Positions 26,160 to 34,168 of a DNA stretch of 41,498 bases are shown piece after piece (position 1 is the first letter of the stretch; the number at the start of each line of letters is the position of its first letter). The notes beneath the pieces are model-generated. The model did no database searches. It saw nothing but the letters and a program-made list of their open reading frames with translations, and was not told the origin of the DNA. The stretch spans positions 1 through 41,498 of the forward strand of contig NZ_SSMY01000013.1 of NCBI RefSeq assembly GCF_004799495.1, read 5' to 3'. The DNA comes from Sphingomonas sp. (GTDB taxonomy: Bacteria > Pseudomonadota > Alphaproteobacteria > Sphingomonadales > Sphingomonadaceae). Both the position numbers and the translations under genes were made by a program.

Positions 26160-27391
26160 AGCTGACCTCCCTTGGTGAGAAGAAACAGGGGAAGCGCGGC
26201 AATCGCGGCGATCACGATGATGCAATAATATGCCCACCCCAGCGTTTTCGCGATCGATCCGTTGGAATGCTCGCGCATGTAGGCCTTGTCGCTGGCGAGC
26301 AACAGCAGCGGCAGGTACGTCATCGGCAGCACCAGGATGGAAAACAGGACGGCGTATTCGACGAGTTCGATCGGATCGATGCCCGTCAGGACGATCAGGA
26401 GCGACAAGAGGAACACGGCGATCCACGCGATCGTGAAGCGCGGCGCGGCCCACGGCTTTTCGTACCGTCCCCATTCCCACCCGAAGAACTGGGCAAGACT
26501 GTAAGCGTTCGAAAGACAGGTTTCCACGGCGGCGCCCCCGATCGCGAACAACATGCCGAGCAATGCCAGCAACAGTCCTGTCTGACCGAAGGGTATCGCC
26601 GCTTCCATGGCGACGGTCCCCGGCATCCGAGGGTCGATGTGGAGCGGGCCGAAGAGTTGCGCCGAATTGGCCAATAGCGAAATCGCGAGCAGCGACCCGA
26701 GCGCCATACCGACGATCGTGGTCAATCGATTGATGCCGAGGTCCTTCGGTCCCCATTTCTCCTCGATCCCACCCGAGGAATAGAAATAGGTTTCGTAGGG
26801 AAACATGACCGCGCTGACGATGGCGACGGCGAAATAGGCGAAGGCCAACGTATCGCGGGCGCTCATGCGTTGGGGGATTTGCGGAATCGCGCCGCGGGCG
26901 ACATCCGCCCAGGTCGGATGGATTGCCACCAACGCGGCCGCGAAGACGAGCATGAACAGGCCGAGAAGTCCGTATGTCCGCTCGATCCACTTGAAAGGCA
27001 AGACCCAGACGGACGCGATGAGCACGGCCGTCGCGATCACGGCCAGTGGCGCGTAGCCGATCCCCGTCAACAGATGGAGGACCAAGGCGATCCCGCCAAT
27101 TTCCGCGGCGCAGGTGATGAGGTTGCTCAACAGCGAGGCGAGCAGCGTGAAGAGGCCAGTCCGCAGACCAAGCCGATGCCTCATCAGATTGAATACGGGT
27201 TGCTTTGCGATGGCCGCGACCCTGCCGCTCATTTCCGCGAACACCATGATGCCGATCGTCGAGAATACGAATACCCAGATCAGGGCATATCCAAATCGCG
27301 ATCCGGCTTGAGCGGCAAAAACAAGCTCGCTGATGTCGACGAAACCGCCGACCGCAGTCATGATGCCGAGGGTGAGCTCAACGATCTTCAA
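26156..27391 (-). CDS. Nramp-like transporter lacking canonical metal-site motifs
   Basis: The product is 411 residues and about 11 membrane helices, with an overall Nramp layout (GGFVDISELVFAAQAGSRFGY in helix 1; EIGGIALVLHLL in helix 3). Canonical Nramp proteins have DPGN in helix 1 and MPHN in helix 6. Here these read DISE (Asp19 kept) and FPYE (about residues 213-216), so the metal-binding Met is missing. That places it among Nramp-related transporters whose substrate may be magnesium, another cation, or not a metal. The start is TTG 27391, the only candidate after an in-frame stop at 27401-27403, unless the internal ATG at residue 11 is used. It overlaps the upstream gene's end by 14 bases. 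Confidence 0.85.
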   Translation of the reverse strand: MKIVELTLGIMTAVGGFVDISELVFAAQAGSRFGYALIWVFVFSTIGIMVFAEMSGRVAAIAKQPVFNLMRHRLGLRTGLFTLLASLLSNLITCAAEIGGIALVLHLLTGIGYAPLAVIATAVLIASVWVLPFKWIERTYGLLGLFMLVFAAALVAIHPTWADVARGAIPQIPQRMSARDTLAFAYFAVAIVSAVMFPYETYFYSSGGIEEKWGPKDLGINRLTTIVGMALGSLLAISLLANSAQLFGPLHIDPRMPGTVAMEAAIPFGQTGLLLALLGMLFAIGGAAVETCLSNAYSLAQFFGWEWGRYEKPWAAPRFTIAWIAVFLLSLLIVLTGIDPIELVEYAVLFSILVLPMTYLPLLLLASDKAYMREHSNGSIAKTLGWAYYCIIVIAAIAALPLFLLTKGGQL

Positions 27392-27719
27392 GTTGATGTT
27401 CTAACCGGATTAGGGTGGCTACGTCCTTTCGGAGCGGGCCCGGTTCGGAACGCCGCAACACCCCTGCCACCGCTGTCGCAGCAGGGGAGTGCGGATCGGC
27501 GAAGGCATGCAGCGTGGTGGTCAGCTGCGTTCGCGCTTCGCGCTGCATCAGCGCGGCGTACCGCTTCGAAACGAGGCCCGCGGCGACGCTTCGATCGATC
27601 AGATCCCACTCCGCGACAACCGAGCGCGCGGCCTTGATGTTCGCCAGGTCTTCTGGTCTGTCGGCAGGAACAGTGCCGCTCGACAGCAGTGCAGATGCTA
27701 AAAGCGCGGCGGTTCGCAT
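27378..27719 (-). CDS. Small exported protein at the head of the transporter operon
   Basis: The product is 113 residues from ATG 27719; longer starts at 27728 (ATG) and 27734 (TTG) exist. A signal peptide (MRTAALLASALLSSGTVPA) is followed by a helical domain rich in Arg, Ala and Leu. No family recognised. It lies about 24 bases downstream of an EcfG-type promoter and overlaps the transporter start, so it is probably the first gene of the stress operon. Confidence 0.68.
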   Translation of the reverse strand: MRTAALLASALLSSGTVPADRPEDLANIKAARSVVAEWDLIDRSVAAGLVSKRYAALMQREARTQLTTTLHAFADPHSPAATAVAGVLRRSEPGPLRKDVATLIRLEHQLEDR

Positions 27720-27742
27720 AGGCCCCATTTGCAATGCGGCCT

Positions 27743-27767
27743 AACGCTGGCCGAGCTGCCGGGTTCC
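27743..27767 (-). promoter_or_regulatory. EcfG-type general stress promoter (GGAAC-N16-CGTT)
   Basis: Read on the minus strand, GGAAC (27767-27763) and CGTT (27746-27743) have exactly 16 bases between them. The element points into the four-gene operon at 27719-25582. PRC-barrel proteins and small secreted proteins are typical of EcfG regulons, which supports the call. Confidence 0.75.
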
Positions 27768-27833
27768 CGTCTGAAATCGTGGCCTCGCTCGTGACCATTC
27801 CACTGCCAACGCGGACGAGTGCCGCACAAACGA

Positions 27834-28223
27834 TCAAGCGCCGATACTGCGCCCCTCGATCATCTCGACGATCTTGTTCGCCAATTCCGTCATGACGAAA
27901 GGCTTGGTGATCACGGCCGTCCCCGCGTCCAGCTGACCATTCCCCACCGCTGCGTTCTCCGCGAAGCCGGTGACGAACAACACCTTCAGCGCTGGTCGGC
28001 TCAGCCTGGCCGCGTCCGCGACCTGACGGCCGTTCATGCCGCCGGGCAGCCCGACGTCGGTGATGAGGAGATCGACCCGCGCGTCCGACTGAAGCAGTTT
28101 CAGGCCGGACGGGCCGTCTTCGGCCTCAAGCGCAACGTAGCCGGCCTCCCGAAGCACCTCGACGATCAGCATCCGCACGGTCGGCTCGTCATCGATCACC
28201 AGGACTGTCTCGCCCGCACCCAT
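27834..28223 (-). CDS. Single-domain response regulator
   Basis: The product is 129 residues, a receiver domain only. The acidic pocket is DDE at residues 11-13, the phosphoacceptor is Asp56 (LLITDVGLPG), and the conserved Thr and Lys lie in VLFVTGF and ITKPF. No output domain. It resembles receivers from hybrid kinases rather than the FATGUY-type regulators of the sphingomonad stress pathway. No kinase gene is next to it, so its partner is unknown. Confidence 0.88.
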   Translation of the reverse strand: MGAGETVLVIDDEPTVRMLIVEVLREAGYVALEAEDGPSGLKLLQSDARVDLLITDVGLPGGMNGRQVADAARLSRPALKVLFVTGFAENAAVGNGQLDAGTAVITKPFVMTELANKIVEMIEGRSIGA

Positions 28224-28288
28224 CTCGGTAACGCCCCGCTTTGCTGGTCAGGCCGTGGAACTGCAGACCGGATGGCGGTGCTGTCAGT

Positions 28289-28534
28289 CTAAAGTGAACT
28301 CGTCTCTCCACGATGGAGCTCGCTCTTTGAGAGCGGTTGCCTAGCTCGCGGCCATTTGCACTCGGCCAGTGCAGCCGAGCGGCGTTCCTTGTCGATGCCG
28401 CGTTCGAACAGCAGATCCTCGACGTTTCGCAGCGACAGCGGGAACCGGACGTACATCATCACCACCAGGCGGATCATCTCAGGCGATGAGTTGAAATAGC
28501 GAAATGGGCTTGCTGGCTTACGAGGGCGAGGCAT
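28289..28534 (-). pseudogene. IS6-family transposase N-terminal remnant
   Basis: The first ~50 residues match IS6-family transposases (FRYFNSSPEMIRLVVMMYVR, FPLSLRNVEDLLFERGID). Homology stops at about 28390, after GID, and 31 unrelated residues follow to the stop. The rest of the transposase with its DDE motif is absent, so this is a broken insertion sequence. No clear terminal inverted repeats were found around it. Confidence 0.82.
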
Positions 28535-28739
28535 TCCCGCGCGCTATCGCTGAGTTCCTAAGGAGCGGTGCATTTGGTCTGACAGACATCGTGGCCTATG
28601 GCGCGGGCGAGCTTCCGCCACTCTGCTCAATCCGATTAGCACGCTCCCAAAGGATCAGGCGAACTTACGACTTTGAGTCCATTGCGCAGTCGGGTCGATA
28701 GGATCAGCAACGTTCAGCAGCATAACAAGAAGTCCGGCA
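28535..28739. other. Gene-free stretch beside the IS remnant
   Basis: About 205 bases upstream of the transposase remnant and downstream of the TetR gene. Base composition is lower in G+C than neighbours. Nothing definite was seen; it may be leftover insertion-sequence flank. Confidence 0.4.
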
Positions 28740-29399
28740 TCAGCGACAGATCTCCAGAAACCCCGCCGCCATGAACGACGCCATGCGTTCCTTGACCGCG
28801 CCGAAATCTTCCGACCGGCAAATCCCGCCCGACAATTTGTCGATCCGCCCGGTGCGCGCGAGCGTCAGCATCAGCGCGCCGGTGACGAAGTGATAGCCCC
28901 AGAAGATGTCTGCCTCGCGCGCATCGGGCAGCGCCCTTTTGAGCAAGCCGATCAGCCGCAACACGACGGGGTCGAAATGCTGATCCATCATTTCGGCGCC
29001 CCAGGCTGGAGTGTTGGCGACTTGCGCGCCGAGCGCGGCGTAGTTTCGCCAGCCATCGCCGCCGGTGATGTAGAGATCGAGGTCAGTGTCGAGAAACGCG
29101 CGTAAGGCCCCCTCGACGGTCGGCTTGCCGTTCGACGCCTTCTCATAATCGTCGAGCGCCTTCATCCGCCGTTCGTTGGTCACCGCGGCGCGGCGCGTGA
29201 ACACCGCGTCGAACAGCGCCTTCTTGTCCGCGAAATAGTAATTGAGCAACGTATGATGGACGCCGACGCGCTTGGCGACTTCCTTCAGCGTGACGCCGTA
29301 CAGCCCGTGTTGCGAAAACAGTTCCTCGGCGGTGTCGAGAATCTGCTCTATCGTTTCGGCGCGTTGTTCGGCTTTACGCGATTTTACTGGCTTGGTCAC
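28740..29399 (-). CDS. TetR-family transcriptional regulator
   Basis: The product is 219 residues from GTG 29399 (GGAAG about 9 bases upstream). A longer frame from ATG 29459 would give 239 residues, but it has no ribosome binding site and its start lies within the putative operator. The N-terminal helix-turn-helix (about 15-60 of the short form) includes ILDTAEELFSQHGLYGVTLKEVAKRVGVHHTLLNYYF, of which GLYGVTLKEVAKRVGV is the recognition region. The C-terminal ligand domain is helical. It is divergent from the MFS-esterase operon and probably represses it. Confidence 0.87.
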   Translation of the reverse strand: MTKPVKSRKAEQRAETIEQILDTAEELFSQHGLYGVTLKEVAKRVGVHHTLLNYYFADKKALFDAVFTRRAAVTNERRMKALDDYEKASNGKPTVEGALRAFLDTDLDLYITGGDGWRNYAALGAQVANTPAWGAEMMDQHFDPVVLRLIGLLKRALPDAREADIFWGYHFVTGALMLTLARTGRIDKLSGGICRSEDFGAVKERMASFMAAGFLEICR

Positions 29400-29456
29400 G
29401 CCTGCGTCTTCCGGCTTGAGTGGCCGAGCGTCAAGCCAGTACCGTGGCTCCAAAGA

Positions 29457-29478
29457 CATTCACACTCGTGAGAGTGTC
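29457..29478. promoter_or_regulatory. Putative TetR operator, site 1
   Basis: CATTCAC-ACTC-GTGAGAG spans 29457-29474. The same region also contains a perfect ACACTC-N4-GAGTGT inverted repeat (29462-29477). It lies between tetR and the MFS gene. A closely matching element lies upstream of the TonB receptor gene at 36523-36540. A TTGACA -35-like box for the MFS gene follows immediately at 29481-29486, so a bound repressor would block it; no good -10 box was found. Confidence 0.58.
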
Positions 29479-29550
29479 AATTGACAGCTTCGCGTTTTTA
29501 CCCGCATTGTCCGGCTCGGCGATGTCGAAAAATCGACGCTGGGAGGATGC

Positions 29551-30861
29551 ATGCAGAGCTTGGCGGCTAACGGGTCGAATGTGCCGCGCGGCGCTGGAAT
29601 GCGCGGCGGCGTGGTGCTGGTCGCGCTGACCTTCGTCTACGTCCTGAATTTCCTCGACCGTCAGTTGCTGGGTATTCTCGCCAAACCGATCCAGGACTCG
29701 CTTCACATTACCGACGGCCAGCTCGGGCTGATCGGCGGGCTGTATTTCGCGTTCTTCTATTGCTTCATCGCGATCCCGGTCGGCTGGTTCGCCGACCGCA
29801 CCAACCGCGTGACGGTGGTATCGCTGGCTTGCGCGATCTGGAGCGGGGCGACGGTCGCGTGCGGGCTGGCGGTGACCTATCCGCAGCTCGTCGTCGCGCG
29901 CATGACCGTGGGCTTCGGCGAGGCGGGGGGCGTGCCGCCGTCCTATGCGATCATTACCGACAGCTTTCCGCCGGGCACGCGCGGGACCGCGCTCAGCATC
30001 TATAATTGCGGGCCGCCGATTGGCGCGGCGATCGGCATCGCGTTCGGCGCCGCGATCGCGGCGAGGTTCGACTGGCGCGACGCGTTCATCGCGATCGGCG
30101 CGGTGGGCATCGTGACGGCGATCCTCGTGCGAGTGGTGCTGCGCGAGCCGGCGCGCGGCGCGCTCGACGCGGCCGCTGGCGCACCGCCGGTGGAGAAGGC
30201 TGAATTCTGGCCGACGGTCGGCGCGTTCATCACCAACCCCGTGCTGCTGCTCGCCGCGCTCGGCAGCGGCGCGACGCAGTTCGTGACCTATGGCCTCGGC
30301 AATTTCGCGGTGCTGTTCCTGATTCGCGAAAAGCATATGACGCTCAATCAGATCTCGGTCTGGTACGCGATCGTCGCGGCGGTCGGGATGGGCGGCGGGA
30401 TGCTGATCTCGGGGCGCGTGATCGACCATTTCGTCAAGCGTTCGCGCCAAGTCTATGCGATCGGTCCGGCGCTGTCGCTCGCACTCGCGCTGCCGTTCTA
30501 CCTCGCCTTCGTCTGGGCGCCGGCCTGGCCGCTGGCGCTTGCGCTGCTCACCATCGTAATGCTGCTCAACTACTTTTATCTCTCGGCTTCGGTCGCGCTG
30601 GTGCAGGAGGAAGTGCAGCCGAACCGGCGCGTGCTGTCGGGGGCGCTGCTGCTGCTGGTGATGAACTTCATCGGACTCGGGCTCGGTCCGACCTATGTGG
30701 GGGCGGCGAGCGACTGGTTTGCCGCGCACGGATCGGCGCATTCGCTCCAGGTCGCGCTCTATACGCTCGCGCCGGCCTACCCGGTCGCCATTCTCCTGTT
30801 CCTCTGGCTCGCCCGCGTGCTGCGCCGGGATGACCCCTCAGCCGCAAAGGGTTTCGCATGA
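29551..30861 (+). CDS. MFS transporter, spinster-like
   Basis: The product is 436 residues; GGGAGG just upstream. Twelve membrane helices are predicted, with the MFS loop motif GWFADRTNR between helices 2 and 3 and NFLDRQLLGILAKPIQDSL in helix 1, as seen in the spinster-like group common in sphingomonad catabolic loci. It probably moves the substrate or product of the adjacent esterase across the inner membrane. Its stop overlaps the esterase start (ATGA). Confidence 0.9.
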   Translation: MQSLAANGSNVPRGAGMRGGVVLVALTFVYVLNFLDRQLLGILAKPIQDSLHITDGQLGLIGGLYFAFFYCFIAIPVGWFADRTNRVTVVSLACAIWSGATVACGLAVTYPQLVVARMTVGFGEAGGVPPSYAIITDSFPPGTRGTALSIYNCGPPIGAAIGIAFGAAIAARFDWRDAFIAIGAVGIVTAILVRVVLREPARGALDAAAGAPPVEKAEFWPTVGAFITNPVLLLAALGSGATQFVTYGLGNFAVLFLIREKHMTLNQISVWYAIVAAVGMGGGMLISGRVIDHFVKRSRQVYAIGPALSLALALPFYLAFVWAPAWPLALALLTIVMLLNYFYLSASVALVQEEVQPNRRVLSGALLLLVMNFIGLGLGPTYVGAASDWFAAHGSAHSLQVALYTLAPAYPVAILLFLWLARVLRRDDPSAAKGFA

Positions 30862-32501
30862 TGCTCCGCCACCTCACCGCCATCGCCGGTCTGATGCTCG
30901 CGCTGCCGCTGGCAGCGCAACCGGCCGATCCCGGGCCGGTCGTCGCGGCGCCGTCCGGCTCGGTAAAGGGGACGACCGACGGAGGCGTCCGCATGTTCAA
31001 GGGCATTCCCTACGCGCAGCCGCCGGTCGGCGGATTGCGCTGGCGCCCGCCGGTTGCGCTGCCGAAATGGCTTGGCGTGCGCACGGCCAGCGATTTCGGC
31101 TCGGCCTGCGTCCAGCCGCAGAGCAAGACGCCCACCTCGGTCTATTCGCCCGCATCTCCGATGCCGGTCAGCGAGGATTGCCTGACGCTCAACATCTGGA
31201 CCCCCGCCAACGCGAAGAATGCGCCGGTGTTCGTATGGATCCACGGCGGCGCGCTGGTCGGCGGGTCGAGCCGCGAGCCGATCTACGACGGCAAGCGGCT
31301 CGCCGATCGCGGCATCATCGTCGTGTCGATCAACTATCGTCTCGGCGTGCTCGGCTGGCTCGCGCATCCCGGGCTGAGCGCCGAATCGAAGGCGCACGTT
31401 TCGGGCAATTACGGCCTGCTCGACCAGATCGCGGCGCTGCAATGGATACGCGCCAATATCGGCGCATTTGGCGGCAATCCCGGCAACGTCACGATCGCCG
31501 GTGAATCCGCGGGCGCGCTCAGCGTCATGTACCTGATGGAATCGCCGCTCGCGCGCGGTCTCTATGCCAAGGCGATCGCGCAGAGCGGGTACATGGTTTC
31601 GATGGCCGAACTCAAGAAGAGCGTGTTCGGCGCGCCGTCGGGCGAGGCGCTGGGCCAGATGGTCGCGGGTGGTCTCCAGGCGCCCGATGTCGCCACGCTG
31701 CGCGGGATGGATGCGCAGACGATCACCGACAGCGCGGCCAAGCTGGGGTTCGCGCCGTTCGGCAATGTCGACGGCCTCGTGCTCCCGCAACAGATGACGA
31801 CCGCGTTCGATCAGGGGAAGCAGGCGCCGGTGCCGCTGCTCGTCGGGTTCAACCAGGGCGAGATCCGCTCGCTGATGATCCTGGCGCCCAAGCCGCCGGC
31901 CAGCGCGGCGGATTATGAGAAGGCGATCCGCGACCGCTACGGCGACCTCGCCGACGAGTTCCTGCGGCTCTATCCCTCGGCCGATTACAAGCAGAGCATC
32001 CTGGCTACGACACGCGACGCGCTGTACGGCTGGACCGCCGAGCGCATGGCGAGGAAGCAAACCGCGATCGGCCAGCCGGCGTTCCTCTATATGTTCGATC
32101 ACGGCTATCCCGCGATGGACGACGCGGGGCTGCACGCGTTCCACGCCAGCGAATTGCCGTTCGTGTTCGGGACCTACGACCGCACGCCGCCGCTCTGGCC
32201 GAAGGTGCCCGACGCGGCGTCCGAACGCGCCCTGTCCGATGCGATGCTCGATTATTGGGCGAGCTTTGCGCGCGATGGCCGCCCGTCGTCCGCCAATGCC
32301 GCGGCCTGGCCTGCCTATGGATCGGCGCAGGCGTACATGCACTTCGCGGCGACGCCCGTCGCGGAGGCCAGGCTGATGCCGGGCATGTTCGTGCTCAACG
32401 AAGCGGCGATGTGCCGAAAGGCGTCTGCCGGCGCTGGCTGGAACTGGAACGTCGGGCTAGCCTCGCCGAAGCTGCCGTCCCGGTCCGCCGCCTGCCCCTG
32501 A
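30858..32501 (+). CDS. Exported type B carboxylesterase
   Basis: The product is 547 residues. The signal peptide ends near LPLAAQPAD. The nucleophile is Ser217 in GESAGA; the oxyanion hole is in WIHGGALVGG; FKGIPYAQPPVGGLRW and SEDCLTLNIWTP are carboxylesterase type B blocks. The catalytic His probably lies near FHASELPFVFG. It hydrolyses an ester, probably in the periplasm, feeding the neighbouring transporter and acyl-CoA synthetase. The natural substrate cannot be told from sequence. It converges with the synthetase gene, four bases apart. Confidence 0.9.
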   Translation: MMLRHLTAIAGLMLALPLAAQPADPGPVVAAPSGSVKGTTDGGVRMFKGIPYAQPPVGGLRWRPPVALPKWLGVRTASDFGSACVQPQSKTPTSVYSPASPMPVSEDCLTLNIWTPANAKNAPVFVWIHGGALVGGSSREPIYDGKRLADRGIIVVSINYRLGVLGWLAHPGLSAESKAHVSGNYGLLDQIAALQWIRANIGAFGGNPGNVTIAGESAGALSVMYLMESPLARGLYAKAIAQSGYMVSMAELKKSVFGAPSGEALGQMVAGGLQAPDVATLRGMDAQTITDSAAKLGFAPFGNVDGLVLPQQMTTAFDQGKQAPVPLLVGFNQGEIRSLMILAPKPPASAADYEKAIRDRYGDLADEFLRLYPSADYKQSILATTRDALYGWTAERMARKQTAIGQPAFLYMFDHGYPAMDDAGLHAFHASELPFVFGTYDRTPPLWPKVPDAASERALSDAMLDYWASFARDGRPSSANAAAWPAYGSAQAYMHFAATPVAEARLMPGMFVLNEAAMCRKASAGAGWNWNVGLASPKLPSRSAACP

Positions 32502-32505
32502 TCGG

Positions 32506-34089
32506 TCAGCCGACCCGCGCCGAGGCGATCGTACCAGCGGCGTAATCGGCGCGCAGCCGCATCTTGTCGATCTTGCCCGACGCGGCGAGCGGCATTGTAC
32601 GCACGCGCGCGACGCGATCGGGGATCCACCACGCCGCGACCTTGCCGCGCAACAGCTCGATCAGCGCGCGCGGGTCGCCCACCTCGCTCTCGGTCTCGAC
32701 GATCAGCACCGGGCGTTCGCCCCATTTGTCATCGTGACGCCCGATCACCGCGACGTGGCGGACGTCGGGATGGCGACCGACGATCGTCTCGATCTCGTTG
32801 GGATTGATCCATTCGCCGCCCGACTTGATCAAATCCTTGGCGCGGCCGCGGATCGTGAGGTTGCCGTCGGCGTCGATCGTCGCGAGGTCGCCGGTGTCGA
32901 AATAGCCTTCCTCATCGAGCGCGTCCTCGTCCGCCTTGAAATAGCGGTCGATCACGCTCGCGCCCTTGACCTTGAGATGCCCGAGCGTGCCGATCTGCGA
33001 CGGCAGCGTGACCCCTTCGGCATCGGTGAGTTTGAGATCGACCCCCATCGACGGGCGGCCCGACGACCCGCCGGGCTTGGCCGGCCTGTACGGTGGCGCG
33101 ATCGTGCCGACCGGCGACAGTTCGGTCATCCCCCAGCTGGTCTGGACGTGCGCGCCGAGCCGATCCTCCATCCTGCGGATCAGCGAATCGGGACAGGGCG
33201 ACCCGCCGATCACGATCCGCTGAAGCGCGGGCAAATCGCCGCCGGTCGCGTCGAGATGGTCGACGACGCCCAGCCACACCGTCTGGACACCGACCGCGAC
33301 CGTCACGCCTTCGTCGCGCATCGAGTTCGCCAGGCTCGCGCCGTCGAGCGCGCGCCCGGGCAGGACGAGCTTGGTCCCCGCCGCGGGGGCTGCGAAGGGC
33401 AGGCCCCAGCCATTGGCGTGGAACATCGGCACACCGAGCAACAGCACGTCGTCGGCGGTCAGGCCGAGCGCATCGGCCTGAAGCGCGCGCAGCGTGTGGA
33501 GGTAGTTGGAGCGGTGCGTGTAGACGACGCCCTTCGGGCTGCCCGTCGTCCCCGACGTGTAGCAGAGGCCGGCGGGCGCGTTTTCGTCGAAATCTCCCCA
33601 AGCGGTGGGGGCGCCATGTTGCTCGAGCAAGGCGTCATATTGCCAAGTCGGCACGGTGCCGACCGGGCCCGCCGCGCCGTCGATGACGATCACCTGTTCG
33701 ACCGCGCGGCACAGCGGCGCGACTTGGCGCCACAATGGCAACAGGTCGGCCGAAACCACCAGCACGCGGTCTTCCGCCTCGTCGATCATCGCGGCGAGAT
33801 GTGCGGGGGTCAGCCGCGGGTTGAGCGTGAGGCACACCAGCCCCACGCCCATCGCGGCATAATAGACTTCGAAATGCCGCTGCGTGTTCCAGGCGAGCGT
33901 GCCGATCCGGTCGCCCGGTCGGAGGCCCAGTGCGATCAGCGCGCCGGACATCCGGTTGCTGCGCTCGCGCAGCGCCGCATAGCCGATCCGCGCCACGCTC
34001 TGCTCGCCCGCCTCCACGACCTCGCGGTCGCGAAACCATTTCGCGGCATGGTCCAGGAACTTGTCGACGGTCAGGCCGTACGCTTGCAT
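32506..34089 (-). CDS. AMP-dependent acyl-CoA synthetase
   Basis: The product is 527 residues. Adenylate-forming motifs are YTSGTTGSPKGV (177-188), SWGMTELSP, YFDTGDLATID, GRAKDLIKSGGEWINP, and the catalytic lysine in the C-terminal ASGKIDKMRLR. It is closest in layout to medium/long-chain or aromatic acid:CoA ligases. It activates a carboxylic acid, plausibly the one released by the neighbouring carboxylesterase. No signal peptide. It has its own transcript if the terminator at 34115-34158 works. Confidence 0.9.
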   Translation of the reverse strand: MQAYGLTVDKFLDHAAKWFRDREVVEAGEQSVARIGYAALRERSNRMSGALIALGLRPGDRIGTLAWNTQRHFEVYYAAMGVGLVCLTLNPRLTPAHLAAMIDEAEDRVLVVSADLLPLWRQVAPLCRAVEQVIVIDGAAGPVGTVPTWQYDALLEQHGAPTAWGDFDENAPAGLCYTSGTTGSPKGVVYTHRSNYLHTLRALQADALGLTADDVLLLGVPMFHANGWGLPFAAPAAGTKLVLPGRALDGASLANSMRDEGVTVAVGVQTVWLGVVDHLDATGGDLPALQRIVIGGSPCPDSLIRRMEDRLGAHVQTSWGMTELSPVGTIAPPYRPAKPGGSSGRPSMGVDLKLTDAEGVTLPSQIGTLGHLKVKGASVIDRYFKADEDALDEEGYFDTGDLATIDADGNLTIRGRAKDLIKSGGEWINPNEIETIVGRHPDVRHVAVIGRHDDKWGERPVLIVETESEVGDPRALIELLRGKVAAWWIPDRVARVRTMPLAASGKIDKMRLRADYAAGTIASARVG

Positions 34090-34114
34090 GACGATGGACT
34101 CTTTGGATCAGGGC

Positions 34115-34158
34115 AAAAATCGGCTGGCCGCCGGCCTTTCGGGCGGTGGCGGCCAGCC
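34115..34158 (-). terminator. Rho-independent terminator of the TonB receptor gene
   Basis: Perfect 11-bp stem GGCTGGCCGCC/GGCGGCCAGCC (34122-34132 and 34148-34158). On the minus strand it is followed by GATTTTTG. It lies 11 bases after the receptor stop and 33 bases before the synthetase start. Confidence 0.8.
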
Positions 34159-34168
34159 AGGAGAGAGG

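Noticed and set aside
29457..29459. ATG 29459 as the TetR start
   Set aside because: No ribosome binding site, start codon inside the putative operator; GTG 29399 has GGAAG and gives a typical TetR N-terminus. Not excluded.
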